64,000 bases of DNA from Bacteroidota bacterium (GTDB taxonomy: Bacteria; Bacteroidota; Bacteroidia; Flavobacteriales; Weeksellaceae): assembly GCA_023394415.1 (NCBI GenBank), contig JAEXAR010000043.1:1-64000 (forward strand), in the 5' to 3' direction. The position numbers and the translations under genes are program-made. The notes under the pieces were generated by a model. The model saw only the letters and a list, made by a program, of their open reading frames with translations, was not told the DNA's origin and searched no databases. Shown here piece after piece: positions 33,522 through 42,118 of this stretch (within the stretch, counting starts at the first letter, position 1; every line of letters begins with the position of its first letter).

Positions 33522-34547
33522 ATGGGTTTATTTGATATGTTCACGCAAGAAATTGCGATTGACCTCGGAACAGCTAACACACTGATTATACATAACAATA
33601 AGATTGTAATTGACCAACCTTCTATTGTAGCAATAGAGCGTACCACAGGTAAGCCAATTGCAGTAGGAGAGCAGGCAAAACATATGCAGGGAAAAACGCA
33701 CGAAGACATCCGCACCATTCGTCCATTGAAAGATGGAGTTATTGCAGACTTCCACGCTTCGGAGCATATGATTAAGGAATTTATTAAAAAAATTCCCGGG
33801 ATTAAAGGTAAATTAATACAGCCTGCATTAAGAATCGTTATATGCATTCCTTCAGGAATTACCGAAGTTGAAAAAAGAGCGGTTCGTGACTCTGCACAGA
33901 AAGTAAACGCGAAAGAAGTAAGACTTATTTATGAACCAATGGCAGCCGCAATTGGTGTTGGCATCGACGTTCAGAAGCCTGAAGGAAATATGATTATCGA
34001 TATAGGTGGTGGTACAACAGAGATTGCCGTGGTAGCACTTGGCGGAATTGTTTGTGATAAATCTGTAAAAATTGCAGGAGACGTTTTCACTAGTGATATT
34101 GCTTATTATTTAAGAACGCATCACAATCTTTATATCGGTGAAAGAACTGCCGAAAGAGTAAAAATTGAAGTTGGCTCTGCTGTTGAAGAACTGGATGTTG
34201 ATATTGAAGATATTCCGGTACAAGGACGTGACTTGATTACAGGAAAACCTAAAGAAATTATGGTAGGTTATAAGGAAATCGCAAGAGCTCTTGACAAATC
34301 AATCATCAGAATTGAGGATGCTGTAATGGAAACTCTTTCACTTACTCCTCCTGAACTTGCTGCAGATATTTATAAGACTGGTATTTATCTTGCTGGTGGC
34401 GGTGCTTTGTTGAGAGGTTTGGCAGATAGACTTCATAAGAAAACGGGATTACCGGTTTTCGTAGCAGAAGATCCTTTGAGAGCAGTGGTACGTGGTACCG
34501 GAATTGCTCTTAAAAATATGGATAAATTCAATTTCCTAATCAGATAA
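33522..34547 (+). CDS. mreB: Rod shape-determining protein MreB
   Basis: A 341-residue bacterial actin that organises lateral wall synthesis. Actin-family signatures: IAIDLGTANTLIY-like phosphate-1 region (EIAIDLGTANTLI near residue 6), phosphate-2 region MIIDIGGGTTEIAVV at about 155-170, and adenosine motif IYLAGGGALLRGL at about 287-300. The N-terminal MGLFDMFTQE gives a short amphipathic membrane-binding segment. First of five shape genes in tandem. Confidence 0.97.
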   Translation: MGLFDMFTQEIAIDLGTANTLIIHNNKIVIDQPSIVAIERTTGKPIAVGEQAKHMQGKTHEDIRTIRPLKDGVIADFHASEHMIKEFIKKIPGIKGKLIQPALRIVICIPSGITEVEKRAVRDSAQKVNAKEVRLIYEPMAAAIGVGIDVQKPEGNMIIDIGGGTTEIAVVALGGIVCDKSVKIAGDVFTSDIAYYLRTHHNLYIGERTAERVKIEVGSAVEELDVDIEDIPVQGRDLITGKPKEIMVGYKEIARALDKSIIRIEDAVMETLSLTPPELAADIYKTGIYLAGGGALLRGLADRLHKKTGLPVFVAEDPLRAVVRGTGIALKNMDKFNFLIR

Positions 34548-34572
34548 TAATAACTTTTACGGCTTTTTTGGG

Positions 34573-35424
34573 ATGGGGTTTTTGTTGAGATTATTTTCGA
34601 AGAACGGCTTATTCGTCTTCTTTATATTCTTGCAAATCGTTGCTCTTGTATTGATTTTCAGCAGAAACTCTATGCAACAGAGTTGGATTGCAGGTCAAAC
34701 CGCTGCTTTCAACTCTACCGTTTCGGGATATATTGATGAAGGAACTTCTTACTTGAAGCTTAAGCAAACTAATGAGCAGCTTGTAGCACAAAACAAGCAG
34801 CTTATGGAGCAACTTTATGGCAAACAGACTGGTAAAAATCCGGTTTTCAGAAAAGTTCACGACACTATTGGTGGCGGACAAATCTATACGTTCGTTGATG
34901 GTGAGATTGTGTATAACAGCATCAATCGAAAAGACAATTATTTCACCATAAACCGAGGAAGACTGCAAGGCGTAGGTCCTAAAATGGGAGTTATTGCACC
35001 AAAAGGTATTGCAGGAATTGTAGTGAATACTACCAACAATTATGCATTAGTGCAATCAGTTTTAAGCACCAACAAAATTAAAATTAATGCTGCGTTAAAG
35101 AATTCCGGATATTTTGGAACTTTGACTTGGCGAGGTGAAAACTCCAGACTGATGCATCTTTCTGATGTACCAAAGTACGTTCCGCTAAAAGTTGGCGACA
35201 CTGTAATAACTGATGGTAAATCAGCCATTTTCCCTCAAGGAATTATGATTGGACGCGTTGCAGGTTATGAAGTAGACAGCAAAACAGGATTCTGGGATAT
35301 TTCTGTTGAATTAAGTGAAACAATGGGCAACATTAGCAAAATATATGTTGTAAAGAACTTGAAGAAATCTGAAGTACGCAAAATAGAAGACACCCTAAAA
35401 GCAGCAATGGAGAGAGATGATTAG
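34573..35424 (+). CDS. mreC: Rod shape-determining protein MreC
   Basis: A 283-residue bitopic protein: one membrane helix at about 10-29, a periplasmic coiled coil (about 60-85), then the double beta-barrel MreC core (VDGEIVYNSINRKDNYFTINRG, GVIAPKGIAGIVV). It links MreB to the periplasmic wall enzymes. 25 bp after mreB; overlaps mreD by 8 bp. Confidence 0.93.
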   Translation: MGFLLRLFSKNGLFVFFIFLQIVALVLIFSRNSMQQSWIAGQTAAFNSTVSGYIDEGTSYLKLKQTNEQLVAQNKQLMEQLYGKQTGKNPVFRKVHDTIGGGQIYTFVDGEIVYNSINRKDNYFTINRGRLQGVGPKMGVIAPKGIAGIVVNTTNNYALVQSVLSTNKIKINAALKNSGYFGTLTWRGENSRLMHLSDVPKYVPLKVGDTVITDGKSAIFPQGIMIGRVAGYEVDSKTGFWDISVELSETMGNISKIYVVKNLKKSEVRKIEDTLKAAMERDD

Positions 35425-35923
35425 TAGAAATATAGCCACAGATATTTTAATGATTGTATTGCTAACGGCTCTGCAGATTTTTGTGCTTAACCGCATTACG
35501 CTTTTTGGCAAATACACGCCTGTGCTTTACCCCGTTTTTGTAATGTTTTATCCATTTTTTAGAAATAAATTTGTTTTTCTTGGGTTAAGTTTTCTTCTTG
35601 GTTTGGCAGTAGATGCATTTCTTGGAACTTGGGGAATCAATGCATTCGCAACCACTATCATTGCTTATTTCAGAACCATAATTTTCAGAACATCTACCGA
35701 CACCTCTACAGATTTTTTCTCGTTTCAGTCGTTACAGTGGTCTCAATTTATATTATTTATACTTTCGAGCATCTTCTTTCATCAATTGGTGGTACAGTTT
35801 CTCGAGTTTTTCAAATTGAGCCGTTTTTTTGAAGTATTTTTCAATATTTTAGCAACGAGTTTAATTTCATTTGTATTTATTTTGATTTATGCTTTGGCAT
35901 TTAAAATCAAGCAAAAGGTGTGA
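35417..35923 (+). CDS. mreD: Rod shape-determining protein MreD
   Basis: A 168-residue, very hydrophobic protein with about five membrane helices, in the MreD position between mreC (8-bp overlap) and mrdA (4-bp overlap). Sequence conservation is low in this family, so the call rests on size, topology, the LGLAVDAFLGTWGINAFA segment and gene order. Confidence 0.88.
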   Translation: MISRNIATDILMIVLLTALQIFVLNRITLFGKYTPVLYPVFVMFYPFFRNKFVFLGLSFLLGLAVDAFLGTWGINAFATTIIAYFRTIIFRTSTDTSTDFFSFQSLQWSQFILFILSSIFFHQLVVQFLEFFKLSRFFEVFFNILATSLISFVFILIYALAFKIKQKV

Positions 35924-38019
35924 AGTCACAATATTTTAAAATTTCAATTGCGCTTACTGCACTTGCTGTAATCTTTATAGCAAGGCTTGCCTATTTACAA
36001 CTGTTTACAGATAGATATGCACTAAATGCTGCAAATACTTCTATTAAAACAGAATACATCATTCCACAAAGAGGAATTATATTCGATAGAAATGGGAAAA
36101 TTCTGGTGGGAAATATGCCTTCTTATGAGATTTCTTTCACACAGGTTCTTCTAAAACCTGATTTTGATACCATTGGATTTTGTAATTTAATGAAAATCAG
36201 CAAACAAGATTTCATTAATAGGATTAAAAATTTAAAAAAGGAGAAGTACTACTCTAAAGTGACGCCAATGACTTTTATGAAAAATTTAAGTCGTGAAGAA
36301 GTCGCCAGAATTCAGGAAATCATTTTCAAATATCCCGCATTCAGTATTGTACAGAGGCCACAACGTCAGTACGAAGTTAATACTTCCGGAAATTTGCTTG
36401 GCTATACCAGTGAAGTTAATGATAACGATCTAAAAAAAGATTCGCTCTACTACCTTCCGGGAGACAACATCGGAAAATCTGGCGTTGAAAAAGCTTACGA
36501 AAAAGAACTTCGCGGCGTAAAAGGCGTTCAATACATTCAAAAAGATATCAAATTAAGAAATGTTGGACCTTATAAAAATGGTGAGTTAGATAAAGATGTC
36601 ATCACCGGAAAAGATATTACTTTAACCATCGATTACGACCTACAGAGAATTGCTGAGGAAATGATGGTTAACAAACGTGGAGGAATTGTAGCTCTAGATC
36701 CTAATAATGGTGAAATATTAGTGCTCGCAACAGGACCCGATATTGATCCGAATATTTTCACCGGTCCAAACAAGTCTAAAGAAATCAGCAAACTCGTAAG
36801 CGACAAGTTCAATCAGCCCATGTTTGACCGTTCGATACAGTCTGCGCATATGCCTGGTTCTACCTTCAAAATGTTTACAGCCTTAGCTGCTATGCAAATG
36901 GGCGTAATGGATGAAAAAACTATTTTTCCTTGTGGCGGCGGCTTCAATTATCGAGGTTTAAGAATTAAAGGACACGGTGGTGCAGATCCTTTGATTCCTT
37001 CCATTCAGGTTTCGAGTAACTGCTATTTTTCTTACGCTTATCTCGCAATCATTAACAAATACCCTGGAAACCCAAGTAAAGGTATAGATGAATGGGTAAA
37101 GATTATGAAAAGTTTCGGTTTTGGAGAATTCCTCAATAATGACCTCGCTGCAGGTGTGAAAGGAAGAATCCCAACAGGTGAATTTTATGAAAAAAGAATG
37201 GCTTCCATTTATAAAGCAAGTGGTAGCAAAGCCGATCCTAAAAAATGGGATGCCCTTGCAACAGGAGCTGTTTTCAATGGTATGGGACAGGGAGATGTGA
37301 TGCTTACGCCGCTACAACTTGCAAATGGTGTTGCAGCTATTGCTAATAAAGGTTTTTATTACACCCCTCATATTGTAAAATCTATAGACGGAAAACCAAA
37401 TCCGGATCCCAGATTTAAAGTAAAACATAAAGTTTTGGTTGATCCTAAACATTTTGAACCTGTTTTGAGAGGTATGAACGCTGTAGTACAGGCCGGAACT
37501 GCAAGAGGATTAAAATCCAACGACTTTACAATGCTTGCTAAAACCGGTACGGCACAAGTTCCACAGGGTAAAGACAACTCGGTTTTTGTACTGATTGCTC
37601 CGGCTGATAAACCCAAAATTGTAGTGGTTGCTTTAATGGAGCATGCCGGTTTTGGTGCAACTTGGGCAGGTCCTGCTAGTGCTGTAATTGCAGAAAAATA
37701 TCTTACCGGAACGGTAAAACGGGAACACCTCTATAATAAAATGATTAACTCCAGTTTTATGGGCGAATACCGCAGACAATGGATTGCGGACTTAAAACGT
37801 AAAGGATTATACAAAGAACCGGACAAAGACTCCTTAAGAATCATTTCATTAGAAGACAGTTTGAAAATTGTTACCAACAAAGAATTACGTGCTAACCTTA
37901 TTTACAAAAGAGATTCATTAAAATTGCGATTCAATGAAAGACAGGCTGCAAAACAGAGAGAAGCATTGAAGAAAAAAATACAACTGGAAAAACAGCAAAA
38001 ACTAAAACCCAACCAATGA
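35920..38019 (+). CDS. mrdA: Penicillin-binding protein 2 (peptidoglycan transpeptidase)
   Basis: A 699-residue class B PBP for cell elongation. One N-terminal membrane helix (about 7-25), pedestal domain with PQRGIIFDRNGKILVGN, and a transpeptidase domain with S-x-x-K in MPGSTFKMF (Ser about 314), S-x-N in VSSNCYF, and K-T-G in LAKTGTAQVP. The C-terminal 80 residues are a charged extension (Lys/Glu/Gln-rich). It begins at GTG overlapping the mreD stop (GTGA) and overlaps rodA by 4 bp, so translation is coupled. It works with RodA as the elongation synthase pair. Confidence 0.95.
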   Translation: MKSQYFKISIALTALAVIFIARLAYLQLFTDRYALNAANTSIKTEYIIPQRGIIFDRNGKILVGNMPSYEISFTQVLLKPDFDTIGFCNLMKISKQDFINRIKNLKKEKYYSKVTPMTFMKNLSREEVARIQEIIFKYPAFSIVQRPQRQYEVNTSGNLLGYTSEVNDNDLKKDSLYYLPGDNIGKSGVEKAYEKELRGVKGVQYIQKDIKLRNVGPYKNGELDKDVITGKDITLTIDYDLQRIAEEMMVNKRGGIVALDPNNGEILVLATGPDIDPNIFTGPNKSKEISKLVSDKFNQPMFDRSIQSAHMPGSTFKMFTALAAMQMGVMDEKTIFPCGGGFNYRGLRIKGHGGADPLIPSIQVSSNCYFSYAYLAIINKYPGNPSKGIDEWVKIMKSFGFGEFLNNDLAAGVKGRIPTGEFYEKRMASIYKASGSKADPKKWDALATGAVFNGMGQGDVMLTPLQLANGVAAIANKGFYYTPHIVKSIDGKPNPDPRFKVKHKVLVDPKHFEPVLRGMNAVVQAGTARGLKSNDFTMLAKTGTAQVPQGKDNSVFVLIAPADKPKIVVVALMEHAGFGATWAGPASAVIAEKYLTGTVKREHLYNKMINSSFMGEYRRQWIADLKRKGLYKEPDKDSLRIISLEDSLKIVTNKELRANLIYKRDSLKLRFNERQAAKQREALKKKIQLEKQQKLKPNQ

Positions 38020-39245
38020 AGTGGACGCAAGGATTAGATAAAATCGGTATCGGACTTTATATTCTGATTTGCCTCTTCGCTGTAGCCAATATCTACAGTG
38101 TGGATGAAGGTTTGGGTAAAAAACAACTCATTTTCTTCATCCTTTCCTTATTTATAGGCTTTATCATATTCGTTACCCGTTCTAAATTCTTCGAGAACCT
38201 TTCAGGTATTTTCTATATCGGTGGGGTTTTATTGCTTATTGGTTTATTCCCTTTCGGAACTGAAATTTTGGGACAGAAAAACTGGTACAAATTCGGTGGC
38301 TTCACGATGCAACCGGTTGAATTTGCAAAAATTGGAACGGCACTGATGCTTTCAAACTATGTTTCAGGACCTGATTTTAATTTAAATTATAAAAAACCAC
38401 TCTGGACTTCACTCGCTATTATTGGAATTCCTGCCGTTGTGGTGTTAGCCATTCCCGATGTAGGTTCATTATTGGTATTTGGGGCTTTTGTGATCGCACT
38501 TTACCGAGAAGGATTAAATGGATGGATTTTTGGAGTTGTGGGAATTTTGGCTGCAGTTTTCTTAATTTCGATTGCTGTAAATCCTTTGTATGTCGTTTTC
38601 GGAATTTTGGCAATAGCAGGAATTCTGATTCTTATGAACTACGGAAGAATCTCTTGGAATGTGTTGTCCATTGCTTCTATTGTGGGAGTGATAGGAATGC
38701 TTTGTGGTTTGGCATTAGCAACCCCTAAAGTTCTGGAAAAACTACCAAAACACCAGCGTGAACGTATAGAAGTTCTTTACAAAGGAGAAAAGGCATTCCG
38801 TGATACATCAGGTTACAATCTTTTATATTCTAAAACCGCTATTGGTTCAGGTGGTTTTTTTGGCAAAGGTTATCAGCAGGGTTCTGTAACACAGGGAAAA
38901 TTTGTGCCTGAGCAAGAAACCGATTACATTTTCTGCACTGTAGGTGAAGAATGGGGATTTTTTGGCAGCGTGCTTCTTGTGTTGGCCTATGCTATTTATA
39001 TTGGGAGAATTTATTTTTTAGCTGAAAATCAGAAAACCATATTTAATCGTGTTTTTGGCTACTGTTTTGCGTCTATTCTTTTAATACACTTTGCTATTAA
39101 CTTGGGTATGGTAATGGGATTGTTCCCAACTGTAGGTATCCCTTTGCCTTATTTCAGCTATGGCGGCAGTTCTTTACTGGCTTTTTCAATTATGACCGCC
39201 ATTTTCTTTAAACTCAATTATTCCGATAAGAACAGTTTGGTGTAA
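38016..39245 (+). CDS. rodA: Peptidoglycan glycosyltransferase RodA (SEDS family)
   Basis: A 409-residue SEDS polymerase with about ten membrane helices. Signatures: FGTEILGQKNWYKFGGFTMQ-type loop, QPVEFAKIGTALML, the long extracellular loop with SGGFFGKGYQQGSVTQGKFVPEQ (the catalytic-Asp region, ETDYIF), and PTVGIPLPYFSYGGSSLL near the C-terminus. It polymerises lipid II with PBP2. Last gene of mreBCD-mrdA-rodA; start ATG overlaps the mrdA stop (ATGA). Confidence 0.95.
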   Translation: MKWTQGLDKIGIGLYILICLFAVANIYSVDEGLGKKQLIFFILSLFIGFIIFVTRSKFFENLSGIFYIGGVLLLIGLFPFGTEILGQKNWYKFGGFTMQPVEFAKIGTALMLSNYVSGPDFNLNYKKPLWTSLAIIGIPAVVVLAIPDVGSLLVFGAFVIALYREGLNGWIFGVVGILAAVFLISIAVNPLYVVFGILAIAGILILMNYGRISWNVLSIASIVGVIGMLCGLALATPKVLEKLPKHQRERIEVLYKGEKAFRDTSGYNLLYSKTAIGSGGFFGKGYQQGSVTQGKFVPEQETDYIFCTVGEEWGFFGSVLLVLAYAIYIGRIYFLAENQKTIFNRVFGYCFASILLIHFAINLGMVMGLFPTVGIPLPYFSYGGSSLLAFSIMTAIFFKLNYSDKNSLV

Positions 39246-39259
39246 AATTGTAAAAATAA

Positions 39260-39284
39260 AAATCCCGTATTTGAAACGGGATTT
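39260..39284. terminator. Terminator of the mre operon
   Basis: 9-bp perfect stem AAATCCCGT / ACGGGATTT, 7-nt loop, A-run before and short T-rich stretch after; between convergent genes. Confidence 0.75.
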
Positions 39285-39291
39285 ATTGATT

Positions 39292-39320
39292 GAGATTCTT
39301 CACTTTGTTCAGAATGACAT
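39292..39320. repeat. Small REP-like element
   Basis: GAGATTCTTCACTTTGTTC followed by AGAATGACAT; the inner ATTCT / AGAAT arms can pair. From memory this resembles a very widespread intergenic motif of the form ATTCTTC-ACT-CGTTC-AGAATGAC. It sits just after the mre terminator; a diverged relative is at 10153-10180. Confidence 0.6.
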
Positions 39321-39326
39321 TTAATA

Positions 39327-40013
39327 TTAATTCTTTACGAGAAGCCTGAAACCTTCACCATGTACATTGATGATTTCTAAACCTTCATCGTCCTTCAACA
39401 GTTTACGAAGTTTGGCGATATAAACATCCATACTTCTTGCCGTAAAGTAATTCTCTTTTTTCCAGATTTTCCTTAGTGCTAAATCTCTTGGCATAAAGTC
39501 ATTTCTGTGGATGCAAAGTAATTTTAGAAGTTCATTTTCTTTTGGTGAAAGTTTATATTCATTATCACCAACACGAAGCTGCCTCAACATTGAGTCGAAG
39601 AAAATATTACTGATTTTAAATTGCTCCTGCTCTTCATTTTCAAGGGTTGTGCTGCGCTGGAGAATTGCCTTTATCTTGTAAAGAAGCAATTCGGTATCAA
39701 AAGGTTTCGTAATATAATCATCAGCTCCAATTTGATAGCCTTTCAGAATATCTTCACGCATGTTTCTTGCGGTAAGGAAGATAATTGGAGTGTTCTTGTC
39801 AATTTTCTTCACGTCTTCTGCCAAGCTGAAACCGTCTTTCTTCGGCATCATTACGTCAAAAATGCATATATCGAATTCATTTTCGGTGAATTCTTTTAAA
39901 CCTTGCTCACCATCTGTTGCAAGCGTTACTTCAAAATTATTAATGGTTAAATAATCCTTAAGCACTGCTCCAAAACTTTGGTCGTCTTCTACTAATAAGA
40001 TTCTGTTGCTCAT
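39327..40013 (-). CDS. Response regulator, OmpR/PhoB family (RprY-like)
   Basis: A 228-residue two-component regulator. Receiver domain 1-120 with acidic pocket ED10-D11, phospho-acceptor Asp53 in IFDVMMP, Thr81 and Lys103; C-terminal winged-helix DNA-binding domain about 130-226 (KLSPKENELLKLL, ARSMDVYIAKLRKLL, INVHGEGFRL). It follows its histidine kinase gene by 42 bp. The pair looks like RprX/RprY of Bacteroides by layout; its signal and targets cannot be read here. Confidence 0.92.
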   Translation of the reverse strand: MSNRILLVEDDQSFGAVLKDYLTINNFEVTLATDGEQGLKEFTENEFDICIFDVMMPKKDGFSLAEDVKKIDKNTPIIFLTARNMREDILKGYQIGADDYITKPFDTELLLYKIKAILQRSTTLENEEQEQFKISNIFFDSMLRQLRVGDNEYKLSPKENELLKLLCIHRNDFMPRDLALRKIWKKENYFTARSMDVYIAKLRKLLKDDEGLEIINVHGEGFRLLVKN

Positions 40014-40055
40014 ATCTTTTTGTTTATTATTTTATTTGTTTCAAGTTTCAGGTTT

Positions 40056-41603
40056 TCAACCCATCGGTAATTTAATCGTAAATGTAGAGCCTTTCCCTTT
40101 GGTAGATTCTACATTGATTTGTCCTTTGTGCAGCTCAATAATTTTTTTCACATAAGACAATCCAAGTCCTTGACCTTTTACATTATGGATATTTCCGGTT
40201 TCTTCACGGAAGAATTTCTCAAAAATCTTGTTTTTGTTGATGGCATCCATTCCTATCCCTTTATCAGAAATTTCAATAACATACCAGTGTCCGTCGTTTT
40301 TGGTTTTTACACTAATTTCTGGTGTTTCCGGCGAATATTTATTGGCATTATCCAAAAGGTTTACCAGCATATTCGAGATATGGAATTCATCCACTTTCAC
40401 AATATAACGATCAGCATTAAATTCCTGAATTAGCGAGCCGTTTCTTTCATTTACAATCAATTGGAAAGATTGGGTGATATCACGAATCAGCTGTCTCATA
40501 TTGGTTTCTTTCAGGAAGAGCTGTACCTCATTACGTTCAAGTTTCGACATGTTGAGTACATTTTCTACCTGTTTTTTCATCCGCAGATTTTCCTGCTTTA
40601 TGAGTTGTGAGTAGTATTTTACTTTTTCAGGATTGGTGGCGATTTTATCATTGGCTAAGGAATCCGTTGCCACAGAAATTGTTGCCAAAGGCGTTTTAAA
40701 CTCATGTGACATATTATTAATGAAGTCGGTTTTCACATCAGCAATACGTTTTTGCTGCATCATATAATTGATAGATGTAATGTAAATTCCTAAAATTGTA
40801 AGCAACGAAAGGAAAGTTCCCAAAAGCATCGGAAGGTTATTTTTGATGAGGGAAACATCCTTGCGTGGAAACACTAAAGATAGCGTGTAAAGCGGTTTAT
40901 CTTTCCCATCTTTGAAAAGTACTTGGCTATATTTAGGGTTGTTTTCCTGCTTTTTATAATCTTCATTGGTAAGCTTGGTAATTTTATTATTTTTATCGAA
41001 AATACCGTAACCAAAATCGCTGGTTATGCCATTGTTTTTCAATGCATTAGACACAACTGAATCAATTGTTTGTGGCGACACTCTTTTCTCAATCGGTCTA
41101 TTGCTGCCTTCTACTCTCACAAATTCCTTCAAATTATATTCTCCAGAATTAATGGATGTATTTAAAGCCGATGTTAATGCTTCACGTTTGGTAGTATCGC
41201 GTTGCATTTTAATCAGGTATTCATCGGTCCACATTTTTATCCGATTTAAGCTGTCACCGGTATTAGAAATCGGAAGGTTTTCTCTCTCAATAATATTTTT
41301 CTGATAGGTAATTGTTCTCTTACTCGCAGAATCTTCTGTTTGCTGAATAATGGTTGAGCTTGGCTGATTATTATTGGCAATCACTGTTTTGCCAAAGTTT
41401 TTATAATTTTCATTTATCAGCTGGTTAAACTCTATGTCTTCTATTTTTTTCACAGATTGATCCAAAGCAATATTCACTTTGTTTGAAAAATCCTGATCCA
41501 AAGCTCCATAATATTCCTTAAGCCATTTAATCTGCAGGACTACAAAAATAACCACAGAAATGGACATCAGTATCGAAATTATGGGGATAAACCGTTGATT
41601 CAT
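40056..41603 (-). CDS. Sensor histidine kinase (RprX-like)
   Basis: A 515-residue membrane sensor kinase. TM1 at about 7-25, an extracytoplasmic domain of about 230 residues without a recognised fold, TM2 at about 257-279, then the HisKA domain with phospho-acceptor His300 in NNMSHEFKTPL, and an ATPase domain with N box (LLDNANKYSP), G1 (DKGIGMD) and G2 (GQGLGLSY). No HAMP domain is evident; the kinase follows TM2 directly. Probable operon with the response regulator. Confidence 0.93.
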   Translation of the reverse strand: MNQRFIPIISILMSISVVIFVVLQIKWLKEYYGALDQDFSNKVNIALDQSVKKIEDIEFNQLINENYKNFGKTVIANNNQPSSTIIQQTEDSASKRTITYQKNIIERENLPISNTGDSLNRIKMWTDEYLIKMQRDTTKREALTSALNTSINSGEYNLKEFVRVEGSNRPIEKRVSPQTIDSVVSNALKNNGITSDFGYGIFDKNNKITKLTNEDYKKQENNPKYSQVLFKDGKDKPLYTLSLVFPRKDVSLIKNNLPMLLGTFLSLLTILGIYITSINYMMQQKRIADVKTDFINNMSHEFKTPLATISVATDSLANDKIATNPEKVKYYSQLIKQENLRMKKQVENVLNMSKLERNEVQLFLKETNMRQLIRDITQSFQLIVNERNGSLIQEFNADRYIVKVDEFHISNMLVNLLDNANKYSPETPEISVKTKNDGHWYVIEISDKGIGMDAINKNKIFEKFFREETGNIHNVKGQGLGLSYVKKIIELHKGQINVESTKGKGSTFTIKLPMG

Positions 41604-41658
41604 TAATATATTTTTGAAATACGAGTGTTAAAATTACTGATTTTAACATTATAAAAAC

Positions 41659-41689
41659 AAAAAATACACAAAAATATTGTGCATTTTTT
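41659..41689 (-). terminator. Terminator of the oligopeptidase operon
   Basis: 13-bp stem with one A-C mismatch (AAAAAATACACAA / TTGTGCATTTTTT), 5-nt loop, T-run on the minus strand; 38 bp beyond the stop at 41727. It overlaps the candidate promoter of the kinase gene. Confidence 0.6.
41669..41676 (-). promoter_or_regulatory. Candidate -7 element, histidine kinase operon
   Basis: Minus strand TATTTTTG, about 60 nt before the start codon at 41603. It lies within the upstream terminator hairpin, so the assignment is tentative. Confidence 0.3.
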
Positions 41690-41726
41690 CTTAAAAACTT
41701 GATTTTTAACAGAATTAATTTAAAAT

Positions 41727-42095
41727 CTACTCTAAAGATTTCAAAACCTCATCCGTAAAAAGCTCTTCATCAATAAAATATTGAATCACTGCTTTTTTCA
41801 TAAGAATGGATTGTTCATTTGGTTTCAGTTCGGGCATTGGTTCCTTCTCGATGAAATGAGGAAAACCTTCATCATCATAGTGGGAAAATTCAAAAAAACC
41901 AAAGGGCTGAAGCAATCTGCAAACGGCTATATGTATGAGGTTTACCTTATCATCCTTGCTATACTTTTGCTTTCCGCTTCCCAATTCCTGTATGCCTATC
42001 AAATATAAAATAGTTTCGATAGGAACATTAGGTTCGGTTCCAAAATTATCTTGAAAAAACTGGTCTACTATTTTCCAAAGTTCTGATTCGTTCAT
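41727..42095 (-). CDS. Conserved hypothetical protein, unrecognised
   Basis: A 122-residue soluble protein, acidic, with no signal peptide or membrane segment and no domain I recognise. It contains a predominantly helical N-terminal half (ESELWKIVDQFFQDNFG..., VNLIHIAVCRLLQPFGFFEF) and an acidic C-terminus. It starts 23 bp after the oligopeptidase gene, so the two are probably co-transcribed. No function is proposed. Confidence 0.7.
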   Translation of the reverse strand: MNESELWKIVDQFFQDNFGTEPNVPIETILYLIGIQELGSGKQKYSKDDKVNLIHIAVCRLLQPFGFFEFSHYDDEGFPHFIEKEPMPELKPNEQSILMKKAVIQYFIDEELFTDEVLKSLE

Positions 42096-42118
42096 TTGTT
42101 TCTAAAGTTTTTTCGACA

